Source of the DNA: Gammaproteobacteria bacterium
Lineage (GTDB): Bacteria > Pseudomonadota > Gammaproteobacteria > GRL18
Length of the DNA: 5,352 nt
Direction of reading: 5' to 3'
Assembly: GCA_024511395.1 (NCBI GenBank)
Contig: JANELJ010000161.1
Span: forward strand, 1 to 5,352
Shown: positions 1 through 5,352 of the stretch, one piece after another
Numbering within the stretch: the stretch's first letter is position 1
Layout: each line of letters opens with the position of its first letter
Position numbers and translations under genes: made by a program
The notes under the pieces: generated by a model
Told to the model about the DNA's origin: nothing
Seen by the model: the letters and a program-made list of their open reading frames with translations, nothing else
The model's database searches: none

Positions 1-115
1 TTTGTGGCTCAAAATTATTTCCGGTTTGATGGGATATTTTATCAAACCAGAACAATCAGCCGCTTTAAACCTGGCTTGATGTCAGGCTTAAAACGGTATT
101 ATTCAGGTTGAACTA
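1..115 (-). repeat. Left copy of a 115-bp two-hairpin dispersed repeat (inverted relative to 5226-5340)
   Basis: Positions 1-115 match the reverse complement of 5226-5340 at 107 of 115 positions, with no gaps by hand alignment. Mismatches are at 34, 36, 49, 51, 52, 61, 109 and 111, and the block from 62 to 108 is identical. It contains two hairpins. Hairpin 1 pairs 23-30 (GGTTTGAT) with 41-48 (ATCAAACC). Hairpin 2 pairs 64-73 with 83-92 around a 9-nt loop, with one A-C mismatch in the stem. The strand is given as minus because a transcript leaving dnaQ would read the copy in the same sense as a plus-strand transcript reads the right copy. The outer edge coincides with the window edge, so the repeat may extend further left. 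No ORF is evident in it. I do not recognise the family; a MITE-like or REP/BIME-like element is possible. Confidence 0.9.
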
Positions 116-129
116 AATAAGTTTTGCTG

Positions 130-153
130 GTTCCCACATGGGGGCGTGGGAAC
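130..153. repeat. Perfect 8-bp palindrome with 8-nt loop, REP-like, after dnaQ
   Basis: GTTCCCAC (130-137) pairs perfectly with GTGGGAAC (146-153) across the loop 138-145. It begins 2 bp after the dnaQ stop codon on the minus strand. There is no T-run on the exit side of the minus strand (the sequence reads CAGCAAAAC), so it is not a classical intrinsic terminator. It could still stabilise the 3' end of the dnaQ message or slow polymerase. The TTCCCACGC/GCGTGGGAA type of arm resembles palindromes I recall as dispersed in many proteobacterial genomes. That resemblance is from memory and has not been searched. Confidence 0.7.
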
Positions 154-154
154 A

Positions 155-868
155 TTAAATAGTTCTCCAGATCACTTCCCCGCCCGATTTTTTCTCTATC
201 ATATCCAGATAGTTCTCATGATTGATTAATTCTTCTTCCGTGGCTCTAAGGATTTTCAGTGGCTCGCGATCCGCAGATAAACGCTGAATGGTTTCTTCAT
301 GCCCCGCTTCATCTGAATTACTTAAGGTCAGACGGGTCTGACCGCCCGTCATCGCCAGATATACATCCGCCAGAATCTCGGAATCCAGCAATGCGCCGTG
401 CAGTTCACGATTGCTATTATCAATATAATAGCGTTTACATAATGCATCCAGGGTGTTTTTCTGTCCAGGATGCATGTCTCTGGCCATTTTCAGCGTATCA
501 AGAATGGTGCAGTAATGTTCTATTTTTTTCAGACTCTGACCAGAGGACTTTTCCAGTAGAGCAATTTCATGATTGATAAAGCCAACATCAAAAGGTGCAT
601 TATGTATGACCAGTTCAGCACCTTGAACAAACTTTAGAAAGTCATCGTAAATGTCTGCAAAATAAGGTTTATCTTCAAGAAACTCATTAGTGATACCATG
701 GACTTCAATGGCTCCGTCATCCACTATTCTCTGCGGATTAATATACTGATGAAAAGTATTACCAGTCAGTTTTCGTTCGACCAGTTCAACACAACCGATT
801 TCAATAATCCGGTGTCCTGCGGAGGGTTCCAGACCCGTGGTTTCTGTATCCAGTACAATTTGTCTCAT
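155..868 (-). CDS. dnaQ: DNA polymerase III subunit epsilon (3'-5' proofreading exonuclease)
   Basis: This 237-aa protein is the proofreading subunit of the replicative polymerase core; it removes misincorporated 3' nucleotides and binds the alpha subunit. It is a DEDDh exonuclease. Exo I is DTETTG with D7 and E9, Exo II is HNAPFD with D94, and Exo III is HGALLD with H157 and D162. All catalytic metal ligands are present. After the exonuclease domain (about residues 1-175), QTRLTL (177-182) sits where E. coli epsilon carries its beta-clamp-binding hexapeptide and fits a Q-x-x-L-x-L clamp motif. The remaining C-terminal tail is the expected alpha-binding segment. The length is close to the 243 aa of E. 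coli DnaQ. The ATG is 7 bp after the rnhA stop and is preceded by AAGG (minus strand, 877-874) with 5-nt spacing, so it is probably cotranscribed and translationally coupled with rnhA. Confidence 0.97.
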   Translation of the reverse strand: MRQIVLDTETTGLEPSAGHRIIEIGCVELVERKLTGNTFHQYINPQRIVDDGAIEVHGITNEFLEDKPYFADIYDDFLKFVQGAELVIHNAPFDVGFINHEIALLEKSSGQSLKKIEHYCTILDTLKMARDMHPGQKNTLDALCKRYYIDNSNRELHGALLDSEILADVYLAMTGGQTRLTLSNSDEAGHEETIQRLSADREPLKILRATEEELINHENYLDMIEKKSGGEVIWRTI

Positions 869-873
869 CTAAG

Positions 874-877
874 CCTT
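874..877 (-). promoter_or_regulatory. Ribosome binding site of dnaQ overlapping the rnhA stop codon
   Basis: AAGG on the minus strand lies 5 nt upstream of the dnaQ ATG and shares bases with the rnhA TAA. This arrangement fits termination-reinitiation coupling between the two cistrons. Confidence 0.5.
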
Positions 878-1319
878 ATCCTTTTCCTGCCGATTCAATG
901 CCTTGGTTGGCCAGTTCATCAGCACGCTCATTTTCAGCATGTCCAGAATGTCCTTTTACCCAGTTCCAGGTAATATTATGCTTTTGAGCCAGTTCATCCA
1001 GCTGCTGCCATAAATCAGAATTTTTAACCGGTTTTTTCGCGGCTGTTTTCCAGCCTCTTTTTTTCCAGTTTTCTATCCACTCCGTGATCCCTTTGCGCAA
1101 ATACTGGGAATCGGTGGTCAGCACCACATCACAGGGACGTTTTAACTGAGATAGTGCCTCAATAGCGGCTTTCATTTCCATACGATTATTAGTCGTCTGT
1201 GTTTCTCCACCGCAAAATTCCTTTTCCGTATCCTTATATTTCATTAAAGCACCCCAGCCGCCGGGACCAGGATTGCCTTTACAGGCTCCATCTGTATAGA
1301 TATACACTTTATTATCCAT
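876..1319 (-). CDS. rnhA: Ribonuclease HI
   Basis: This 147-aa enzyme cleaves the RNA strand of RNA-DNA hybrids, removing primers and R-loops. The catalytic set is complete and falls at the same numbers as in E. coli RNase HI: D10 (in [16 protein letters not shown]), E48 (RMEMKA), D70 (TTDSQY), H124 (KGHSGH) and D134 (ERADELA). The basic handle region around residues 80-100 ([16 protein letters not shown]) is present, which indicates a bacterial type 1 enzyme with the substrate-binding protrusion. Its ATG is 6 bp downstream of the methyltransferase stop. The only Shine-Dalgarno-like bases (GAAG inside the upstream gene) are rather far from it, so translation probably relies on coupling. It is the middle gene of a three-gene minus-strand operon with dnaQ downstream. 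Confidence 0.98.
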   Translation of the reverse strand: MDNKVYIYTDGACKGNPGPGGWGALMKYKDTEKEFCGGETQTTNNRMEMKAAIEALSQLKRPCDVVLTTDSQYLRKGITEWIENWKKRGWKTAAKKPVKNSDLWQQLDELAQKHNITWNWVKGHSGHAENERADELANQGIESAGKG

Positions 1320-1325
1320 AAATTT

Positions 1326-2255
1326 TTAATCTTCACTTTCTTTCAGAATGTTGTCTTTTAGTATGGTAGTTTTACTGTCGACATGACTATTTCTCACATC
1401 TTTAAAACTGGCCGGTTCAATGGTATTTGAACCAATAATAGCCTTGGTAAACTTCCATTTTTGAGGTATGGGCGTTAATGTGGAAGCCCGTTTGGTAGCC
1501 ACCATTAAGTAGCCGCCGGCCGGTAATAGGCGCGAAGCCCTGCCCGCGACTTCCATAAATTCCAGCTTCTTTAACAGGGAGGCATTTTTTACCGGCGGCC
1601 GGTAAAAATATTCACTGACCAATTGTATATCAAAACCCAGCAGTTTTAACCAGTCCCGTAAGCATTTCTGACTGAGCAGATGACCGCAGGATGGTAATGG
1701 TACTTTCTCACGGTTAGCATCACTGGCAATCCGGTTTCTTATCTCCCAGTATTTATGCCAGAAGCCCCAGAGACTGAAAGGATTAAATCCCAGGATCACC
1801 ACTTTGCCCTCAGCTACCAGAACCCGCTCAACTTCCCGTAATATCTGGTGTGGATCAGGTTCAAGTTCCAGGGTGTGGGGTAATAGAACAGCATCAATAG
1901 AATGGCTTTGTATAGACAGGTCCTGAAACTCACCCACATAGCTAACCTGTTTTCCTGGATGCTTAAAACCGTTATTTAAATATTCAGCCGATTCACAGAC
2001 ATATTGAAAAGAGGTTCTTGAAGAAGCGGTTAAACCGCTGTCATCAAGACAGCCCAATTGTAATAAATTGTAACCAAAAATCTGTTCCAGTAACTTATTC
2101 AGGGACTGTTTTTCACTGTGCAGAAAGGCCTGACCCAGATCAGTCTGATACCACTGGCGAACCATTTGCCAGGGATGTTCAAAAACACAGGGTCTGGGTC
2201 TTTTTTGCGGATCTTTTCTGTTAAAAGGTAAGAATATGTCCCTGGGCTTATTCAT
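1326..2255 (-). CDS. YafS-like class I SAM-dependent methyltransferase (Methyltransf_11 type), substrate unknown
   Basis: This 309-aa cytosolic protein has a Rossmann-type methyltransferase core. LLQLGCLDD (64-72) corresponds to motif I, but its glycine loop is degenerate, with one clear glycine at 68 instead of GxGxG. SIDAVLLPHTLE (119-130) is the motif IV strand with the following helix, and LREVERVLVAEGKVVILGFNP (139-159) is the characteristic post-motif segment. GGYLMVATKR (247-256) closes the fold. About 50 C-terminal residues beyond the core are polar and have no recognisable domain. By position next to rnhA and opposite gloB it is the counterpart of E. coli yafS, whose substrate I cannot state. 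The ATG lies in the 33-bp divergent spacer and has no evident Shine-Dalgarno. It is the first gene of the minus-strand operon. The family call is firm; the biological role is open. Confidence 0.88.
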   Translation of the reverse strand: MNKPRDIFLPFNRKDPQKRPRPCVFEHPWQMVRQWYQTDLGQAFLHSEKQSLNKLLEQIFGYNLLQLGCLDDSGLTASSRTSFQYVCESAEYLNNGFKHPGKQVSYVGEFQDLSIQSHSIDAVLLPHTLELEPDPHQILREVERVLVAEGKVVILGFNPFSLWGFWHKYWEIRNRIASDANREKVPLPSCGHLLSQKCLRDWLKLLGFDIQLVSEYFYRPPVKNASLLKKLEFMEVAGRASRLLPAGGYLMVATKRASTLTPIPQKWKFTKAIIGSNTIEPASFKDVRNSHVDSKTTILKDNILKESED

Positions 2256-2288
2256 TTTATGGGTAAATTTGTGCCATAATACGAAGTT
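2256..2288. promoter_or_regulatory. Compact divergent promoter region between the methyltransferase and gloB
   Basis: Only 33 bp separate the two divergent start codons. CATAAT (2275-2280) is a candidate -10 box for gloB, and the overlapping TATTAT (minus strand, 2281-2276) is one for the methyltransferase operon. The matching -35 positions would fall inside the opposite coding regions (near 2251-2257 and near 2297-2304) and match the consensus poorly. If the gloB box is real, its start point near 2287 would leave almost no leader. No operator palindrome is evident. Confidence 0.35.
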
Positions 2289-3122
2289 ATGAATTCATTA
2301 AAAAAGTCATTCGGCCCGTCGTTAAAGGTCAGTCGAATTCCTGCATTTGAAGATAATTATATCTGGTTTATTCACGGTTTACCCGAAAAGCAGGCAGAAA
2401 AGCAGATTATTATTGTGGATCCCGGAGAAGCCTGGCCCGTTCTCCAGAGTATTGAACAAAATCGGTACCAGCCACAGGCCATTTTTATTACCCATCATCA
2501 TGGCGACCATACCGGCGGTATCCGGGAAATACTGGCCCAGTTTGACATACCGGTTTTCGGCCCGGCCCATGAATCCATACCAGCCATTAGCCATAAACTG
2601 GATGAAACGCAGACTGTATCACTGAATTCCATGGGTTTATCGTTTAAGGTATTAGACGTACCCGGGCATACACTCGGACATATTGCCTACTTATACCATG
2701 CTGAAAATAATGAGGACAGCAGCCTGTTCATTGGTGATACCCTGTTTGCCGGCGGCTGTGGACGGATATTTGAAGGCACAGCAGAGCAGATGCACCATTC
2801 ATTAGATAAACTCCTGCAGCTGGACGATAATACATGGGTGTACTGTGCCCATGAATACACCCAAGACAACCTAGTTTTTGCCCAACGGGTAGAACCTGAA
2901 AACACAGAACTGTTAAAAAGAATAAAAGATACCAGAGAGCTGTGCAGTGCCGGAAAAGCTACTATGCCCTCTTTATTAAAACTGGAAAAACAGACCAATC
3001 CTTTTTTACGCTTTAATTGCCAGAGTGTAATTAAAGCTGCAGAACAATTTGCAGGCAAACAACTTTCAACACCTACTGAAGTATTTGCAACAGTCCGCTA
3101 CTGGAAAGACACACTTGATTAA
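2289..3122 (+). CDS. gloB: Hydroxyacylglutathione hydrolase (glyoxalase II)
   Basis: This 277-aa enzyme of the metallo-beta-lactamase superfamily hydrolyses S-D-lactoylglutathione to D-lactate and glutathione, the second step of methylglyoxal detoxification. The binuclear metal site is complete: THHHGDH at 68-74 (H69, H71, D73, H74), H127 in PGHTLGH, D150 in FIGDTLF and H188 in CAHEYT. GCGRIFEG (156-163) is the glyoxalase II signature that separates it from other MBL-fold hydrolases. The C-terminal HAGH domain ends with NPFLRF (237-242) and a VRYWKD tail. The protein has about 14 extra residues before the usual IPAFxDNYIW start, but no internal start codon in that stretch offers an alternative. 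The ATG has only GAAG two bases upstream, so initiation may be leaderless or weak. It is followed by, and slightly overlaps, mltD, as in the E. coli neighbourhood. Confidence 0.96.
   Translation: MNSLKKSFGPSLKVSRIPAFEDNYIWFIHGLPEKQAEKQIIIVDPGEAWPVLQSIEQNRYQPQAIFITHHHGDHTGGIREILAQFDIPVFGPAHESIPAISHKLDETQTVSLNSMGLSFKVLDVPGHTLGHIAYLYHAENNEDSSLFIGDTLFAGGCGRIFEGTAEQMHHSLDKLLQLDDNTWVYCAHEYTQDNLVFAQRVEPENTELLKRIKDTRELCSAGKATMPSLLKLEKQTNPFLRFNCQSVIKAAEQFAGKQLSTPTEVFATVRYWKDTLD
3103..3108 (+). promoter_or_regulatory. Ribosome binding site deciding the mltD start (inside gloB)
   Basis: GGAAAG lies 6 nt upstream of the TTG at 3115 and within the last codons of gloB. It supports the TTG as the initiation codon rather than the farther-upstream TTG at 3049, which would put about 22 polar residues in front of the lipoprotein signal. 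Confidence 0.5.
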
Positions 3123-4758
3123 ATTAAAACCCTGTTTTTTGCTGTTGTTTATCAGCCAGCTGACTCTGACAGCCTGTACTACGACAGACACCTTTAATAC
3201 ATCGCAAAATAAGGCAAATATCTTATCCAGCGATTATTTAAAAGATACTCAGAGCGACAATATCAATGCTGATATTGATCCTGTATTAGACTCCACTCGA
3301 CAGGCTATTGCCGCTCATTCAGACAATATAGGTACGACTCAATATACCCAGGACCCAAAAGTTACTGAGTATAAAAATCTATGGTTATATCTGCCGGAAC
3401 TGTTTCAGTTATCTGAAATAAACCATCCCAAAATAAAAAAACATAAAACCTGGTATCTGAAACATAAAAGCTATTTAAGCAAGGTTTCTGAACGGGCTGA
3501 ACCCTATCTGTATTTAATTACTGAAGAAGTTGAGAAAAGAAAATTACCAGGAGAACTGGCATTATTACCTGTTATTGAAAGCGGCTTTAAACCTCATGCC
3601 CGTTCCAGCCAGAAAGCGGCCGGTTTATGGCAGTTTATGCCGGCTACCGGTCGCCATTTCGGGCTTAAGCAGAACTGGTGGTTTGACGGACGCCGGGATG
3701 TCTATCAGTCCACTAATGCGGCTTTAAGTTACCTGGAACAGCTTAACCGCTATTATAAGGGAGACTGGCTGCTCACCCTTGCAGCTTATAATGCCGGTGC
3801 TGGTACTGTGAATAAAGCCGTCAGAAAAAACCGTAAAAAAGGCAAACCTATTGACTACTGGTCTCTAGATTTACCCAGGGAAACCAGAAACTATATCCCC
3901 AAGTTACTGGCCATTGCCAAACTGATAAAACATCAGGAACAATACCACTTAACTCTAAAACCTATTGCCAATGAAACCCATCTGACATTAGTCAATACGG
4001 AAGCACAGATTGACCTGTCTATTGCTGCCAGAATGGCCGGGATCAGCCTTGCTGATATAAAAAAATACAATCCGGCTTTTAAACAATGGGCCACCGATCC
4101 CGAAGGCCCTCATCACCTGCTGCTACCTGCTAACAAAGCAGAAGATTTTAAAATAGCCCTAGCCAGAATGGATGATAAGGATCGGGTACAGTGGTACCGT
4201 CATAAAATCCGTTCCGGTGAAAGTCTCAGTGTTATTGCCCATAAATATAAAATATCCACCCGTGCCTTAAAAACAGCCAATAAGCTTAAATCCAGTCGTA
4301 TTCGAGCCGGTAAATATTTAATGGTGCCCATTGCGGCTAATGATAAAACTCACATAATACCTGACAAGGCACTGGCTGATAAAAGCCGCTCAAAACCATT
4401 AAAGAGTAACCAGTTTTATTACAGGGTGAAAAAGGGGGATTCTTTCTGGAAAATTGCCCGTCAGTTTAAAACTTCTCATAAGAAACTGGCCTCACTTAAC
4501 GGTTTATCTGCCGGAGACACCCTGTCCATAGGACAGAAGCTGATTATTGATGCACCAGTTCAACTCAGTCAGTCCACAAGCAGTAAAAACAGTATCAGTT
4601 ACCGGGTTCAATCAGGTGATTCACTGTATATTATATCCAGACGTTTTAATGTCTCTATTAATGAGCTAAAAAACTGGAATGGTCTTTATAATAAAAAATA
4701 TCTGCAGCCGGGTCAGAAACTCAAGCTTTACCTACCTGCCGGGAAACAACCGATTTAA
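3115..4758 (+). CDS. mltD: Membrane-bound lytic murein transglycosylase D, lipoprotein with three LysM domains
   Basis: This 547-aa lipoprotein cleaves the MurNAc-GlcNAc bond of peptidoglycan, forming 1,6-anhydroMurNAc, in wall turnover at the outer membrane. I choose TTG 3115: it has GGAAAG 6 nt upstream and yields a textbook lipoprotein signal (IKLK basic start, hydrophobic CFLLLFISQL, lipobox LTAC with C21). The frame is also open from a TTG at 3049, giving 569 aa with a buried signal. The SLT domain spans about 145-260: catalytic E155 in PVIESGF, AGLWQFMPAT (169-178), and AAYNAGAGTVN (223-233). Three LysM modules follow at about 362-406, 435-479 and 495-540, each opening with YRxK/YRVK/YRVQ-xGxS. 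E. coli MltD is about 450 aa with two LysM modules, so this one has an extra module. The start overlaps the gloB end by 8 bp, suggesting one transcript with coupled translation. Confidence 0.94.
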   Translation: MIKLKPCFLLLFISQLTLTACTTTDTFNTSQNKANILSSDYLKDTQSDNINADIDPVLDSTRQAIAAHSDNIGTTQYTQDPKVTEYKNLWLYLPELFQLSEINHPKIKKHKTWYLKHKSYLSKVSERAEPYLYLITEEVEKRKLPGELALLPVIESGFKPHARSSQKAAGLWQFMPATGRHFGLKQNWWFDGRRDVYQSTNAALSYLEQLNRYYKGDWLLTLAAYNAGAGTVNKAVRKNRKKGKPIDYWSLDLPRETRNYIPKLLAIAKLIKHQEQYHLTLKPIANETHLTLVNTEAQIDLSIAARMAGISLADIKKYNPAFKQWATDPEGPHHLLLPANKAEDFKIALARMDDKDRVQWYRHKIRSGESLSVIAHKYKISTRALKTANKLKSSRIRAGKYLMVPIAANDKTHIIPDKALADKSRSKPLKSNQFYYRVKKGDSFWKIARQFKTSHKKLASLNGLSAGDTLSIGQKLIIDAPVQLSQSTSSKNSISYRVQSGDSLYIISRRFNVSINELKNWNGLYNKKYLQPGQKLKLYLPAGKQPI

Positions 4759-4770
4759 AACGGTTTTTCT
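4748..4770 (+). terminator. Weak intrinsic-terminator-like hairpin at the end of mltD
   Basis: AACCG (4748-4752) pairs with CGGTT (4761-4765) around an A/T-rich 8-nt loop and is followed by TTTCT. The 5' arm overlaps the last mltD codons. A 5-bp stem is short, so this is a candidate only. It is the best terminator signal seen after the gloB-mltD pair. Confidence 0.4.
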
Positions 4771-4791
4771 ACTGCCAAAAACAAGAATAAT

Positions 4792-4797
4792 TATAAT
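4792..4797 (+). promoter_or_regulatory. Consensus -10 box (TATAAT) before the receiver-like remnant
   Basis: TATAAT sits in an A/T-rich stretch directly upstream of the receiver-like frame. The position 17 bp further upstream (CTACTG, 4769-4774) does not resemble a good -35, so this may be chance in AT-rich DNA. If genuine, it was the promoter of the gene now broken at 5030. Confidence 0.25.
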
Positions 4798-4799
4798 AA

Positions 4800-5030
4800 T
4801 CAGGATATCTTAAAAATATTGAACGTTCACGTCTGCAGCAAACCGTATTGTCCCGTATTTTTACCGGTGAGGGTATTATTGTCTCGCTGGCCAATTCTTA
4901 TTCCGAAGCTATAGATAAACTCAATCATGAAGACATTGATATAGTCTGCACCAGTTACCAGCTTAATACTGGTAAAACAGGTATTGAGTTAAGCCGGGAA
5001 ATACGCTCCATCCCACGTTATAAAGAGTGA
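4800..5030 (+). pseudogene. Response-regulator receiver-like remnant, 3' end removed by an IS
   Basis: The frame is open from 4800 and reads about 76 residues to a TGA at 5028-5030. The segment IERSRLQQTVLSRIF, then EAIDKLN, DIDIVCTSYQLN and TGIELSREIRSIPRY follows the order of a CheY-like receiver (beta1-alpha1 through alpha3). The second half of a receiver, including the conserved Thr/Ser and Lys, is absent because an IS3-type end begins at about 5028-5031. No ATG exists in this frame; the nearest starts are ATT 4818, CTG 4833 and TTG 4848 (the last would give 60 aa). The phosphoacceptor position is Ser in CTSYQL, and the acidic pair after beta1 reads Glu-Arg. Either the original protein was a pseudo-receiver or the fragment has decayed. 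What followed the receiver (for example an output or GGDEF domain) cannot be told. Confidence 0.65.
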
Positions 5031-5226
5031 TGTGGCTATACTATTCCGGACACACAACTTAAAATACTTTTAAAAAGAGAGTGTGTTCAAAATGACAGAT
5101 AAAACAAGACAAGCAAAGAGCTATACCCCAGAATTCAGAGAATCAGCAGTACAGTTGGCTATCGAGTCAGAAAAGTCGGTTTCAGTAGTCGCCAAAGAAC
5201 TGGATGTAAACGTTAATACCTTACAT
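5028..5226 (+). mobile_element. Left-end fragment of an IS3-family insertion sequence
   Basis: The fragment starts at TGATGTGGC or TGTGGC (5028 or 5031), right where the receiver-like frame stops. TGTGGCTATACTATTCCGGA (5031-5050), followed by CACAC, is a plausible terminal inverted repeat of an IS3-type element: it starts with TG and carries an inner GGACAC block. It is followed by the start of an orfA transposase at 5092. Everything after orfA codon 45, including orfB with the DDE catalytic domain and the right end, is missing because the 115-bp repeat begins at about 5226. The fragment cannot transpose by itself. The exact terminus and IS name need a database comparison. Confidence 0.7.
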
Positions 5227-5238
5227 AGTCCGACCTGA
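5092..5238 (+). pseudogene. Truncated IS3-family OrfA transposase (HTH_Tnp_1)
   Basis: An ATG at 5092 opens a 48-codon frame. The first 45 residues have the helix-turn-helix of IS3 OrfA proteins: SYTPEFRESAVQLAIE (10-25), then VSVVAKELDVNVNTLH (30-45), where a tryptophan-containing helix end would normally follow. The last three residues (S-P-T) and the TGA are supplied by the right repeat copy. Intact OrfA proteins of this family are about 90-100 aa and lead into OrfB by frameshift, so both the leucine-zipper half and OrfB are lost. A weak purine stretch (AAAGAGAG) lies about 10 nt before the ATG. No transposase activity is expected. Confidence 0.8.
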
Positions 5239-5340
5239 ATAATACCGTTTTAAGCCTGACATCAAGCCAGGTTTAAAGCAGCTGATTGCCCCGGTTTGAT
5301 AAAAGACCCCATCAAACCGGAAATAATTTTGAGCCACAAA
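5226..5340 (+). repeat. Right copy of the 115-bp two-hairpin repeat
   Basis: This is the inverted partner of 1-115, about 93% identical. Hairpin 1 here is perfect: CCGGTTTGAT (5291-5300) pairs with ATCAAACCGG (5311-5320) around a 10-nt loop, versus 8 continuous pairs in the left copy. Hairpin 2 pairs 5249-5258 with 5268-5277, with one internal mismatch, and is identical in both copies. ATCAAGCC in the hairpin-2 loop and 3' arm edge (5261-5268) can also pair with GGTTTGAT (5293-5300) if one G-U is allowed, so an alternative fold exists. The inner edge abuts the broken IS3 orfA. The outer edge is at or just beyond 5340, since the left copy runs out at the window border. The remaining 12 bp (5341-5352) show nothing identifiable. 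Confidence 0.9.
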
Positions 5341-5352
5341 AGCCGGAGCTTA

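Noticed and set aside
1..115. Possibility that the 115-bp repeat is an integron attC site or a CRISPR repeat
   Set aside because: It lacks the paired core sites (GTTRRRY and complement) at the ends of an attC fold, no cassettes or integrase are seen, and there is no short-spaced repeat array.
130..153. Classical rho-independent terminator for dnaQ
   Set aside because: The stem is good, but the downstream minus-strand sequence lacks a T-run, so it is listed as a palindromic repeat instead.
259..576. Plus-strand open frame of 105 codons inside dnaQ
   Set aside because: It is antisense to the exonuclease domain and has no coding character of its own.
698..973. Plus-strand open frame of 91 codons across the dnaQ/rnhA junction
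   Set aside because: It lies antisense to two genes with complete catalytic motifs, and its translation shows no recognisable domain or start signal.
2687..3058. Minus-strand open frame of 123 codons inside gloB
   Set aside because: It is a shadow of the well-supported glyoxalase II frame; its translation is rich in Ser, Cys and Trp without family motifs.
1..5352. Defence system, toxin-antitoxin pair, tRNA or rRNA gene in the window
   Set aside because: All long coding frames are assigned to housekeeping families or IS/receiver remnants. No cloverleaf, rRNA-like segment or small paired toxin-antitoxin frames were recognised in the intergenic stretches.

Overview
The window looks like a piece of a gammaproteobacterial chromosome of moderate-to-low GC (by eye, low 40s percent). 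The main evidence is gene order. A YafS-like methyltransferase, rnhA and dnaQ lie next to gloB and mltD, which is the same neighbourhood as the Escherichia coli yafS/rnhA/dnaQ/gloB/mltD locus. The strand arrangement differs: here methyltransferase-rnhA-dnaQ form one tight minus-strand operon, whereas in E. coli rnhA and dnaQ are divergent. The base composition and the dispersed repeats argue against an enterobacterium, but I cannot name the genus.

Layout. Positions 1-115 hold one copy of a structured repeat with two hairpins, and 130-153 hold a separate perfect palindrome just past the 3' end of dnaQ. Positions 155-2255 (minus strand) encode the methyltransferase, RNase HI and the DNA polymerase III proofreading subunit, with gaps of 6 and 7 bp. 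A 33-bp divergent spacer (2256-2288) separates these from the plus-strand pair gloB (glyoxalase II) and mltD (membrane-bound lytic transglycosylase with three LysM modules). mltD most likely starts at a TTG inside the end of gloB. A weak terminator-like hairpin follows mltD.

The last 600 bp are scrambled accessory DNA. They contain a receiver-like gene remnant without a good start codon and without the phosphoacceptor aspartate, then the left end of an IS3-family insertion sequence with the first 45 codons of its orfA. The IS is cut off by a second, inverted copy of the 115-bp repeat (5226-5340). The two repeat copies are about 93% identical, so the whole 5.1-kb core segment is bracketed by inverted repeats.

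Functionally the core genes are housekeeping: replication fidelity and RNA primer/R-loop removal on one side, methylglyoxal detoxification and peptidoglycan turnover on the other. No new enzymatic system is evident. The most unusual content is the paired hairpin repeat and the nested debris at the right edge.
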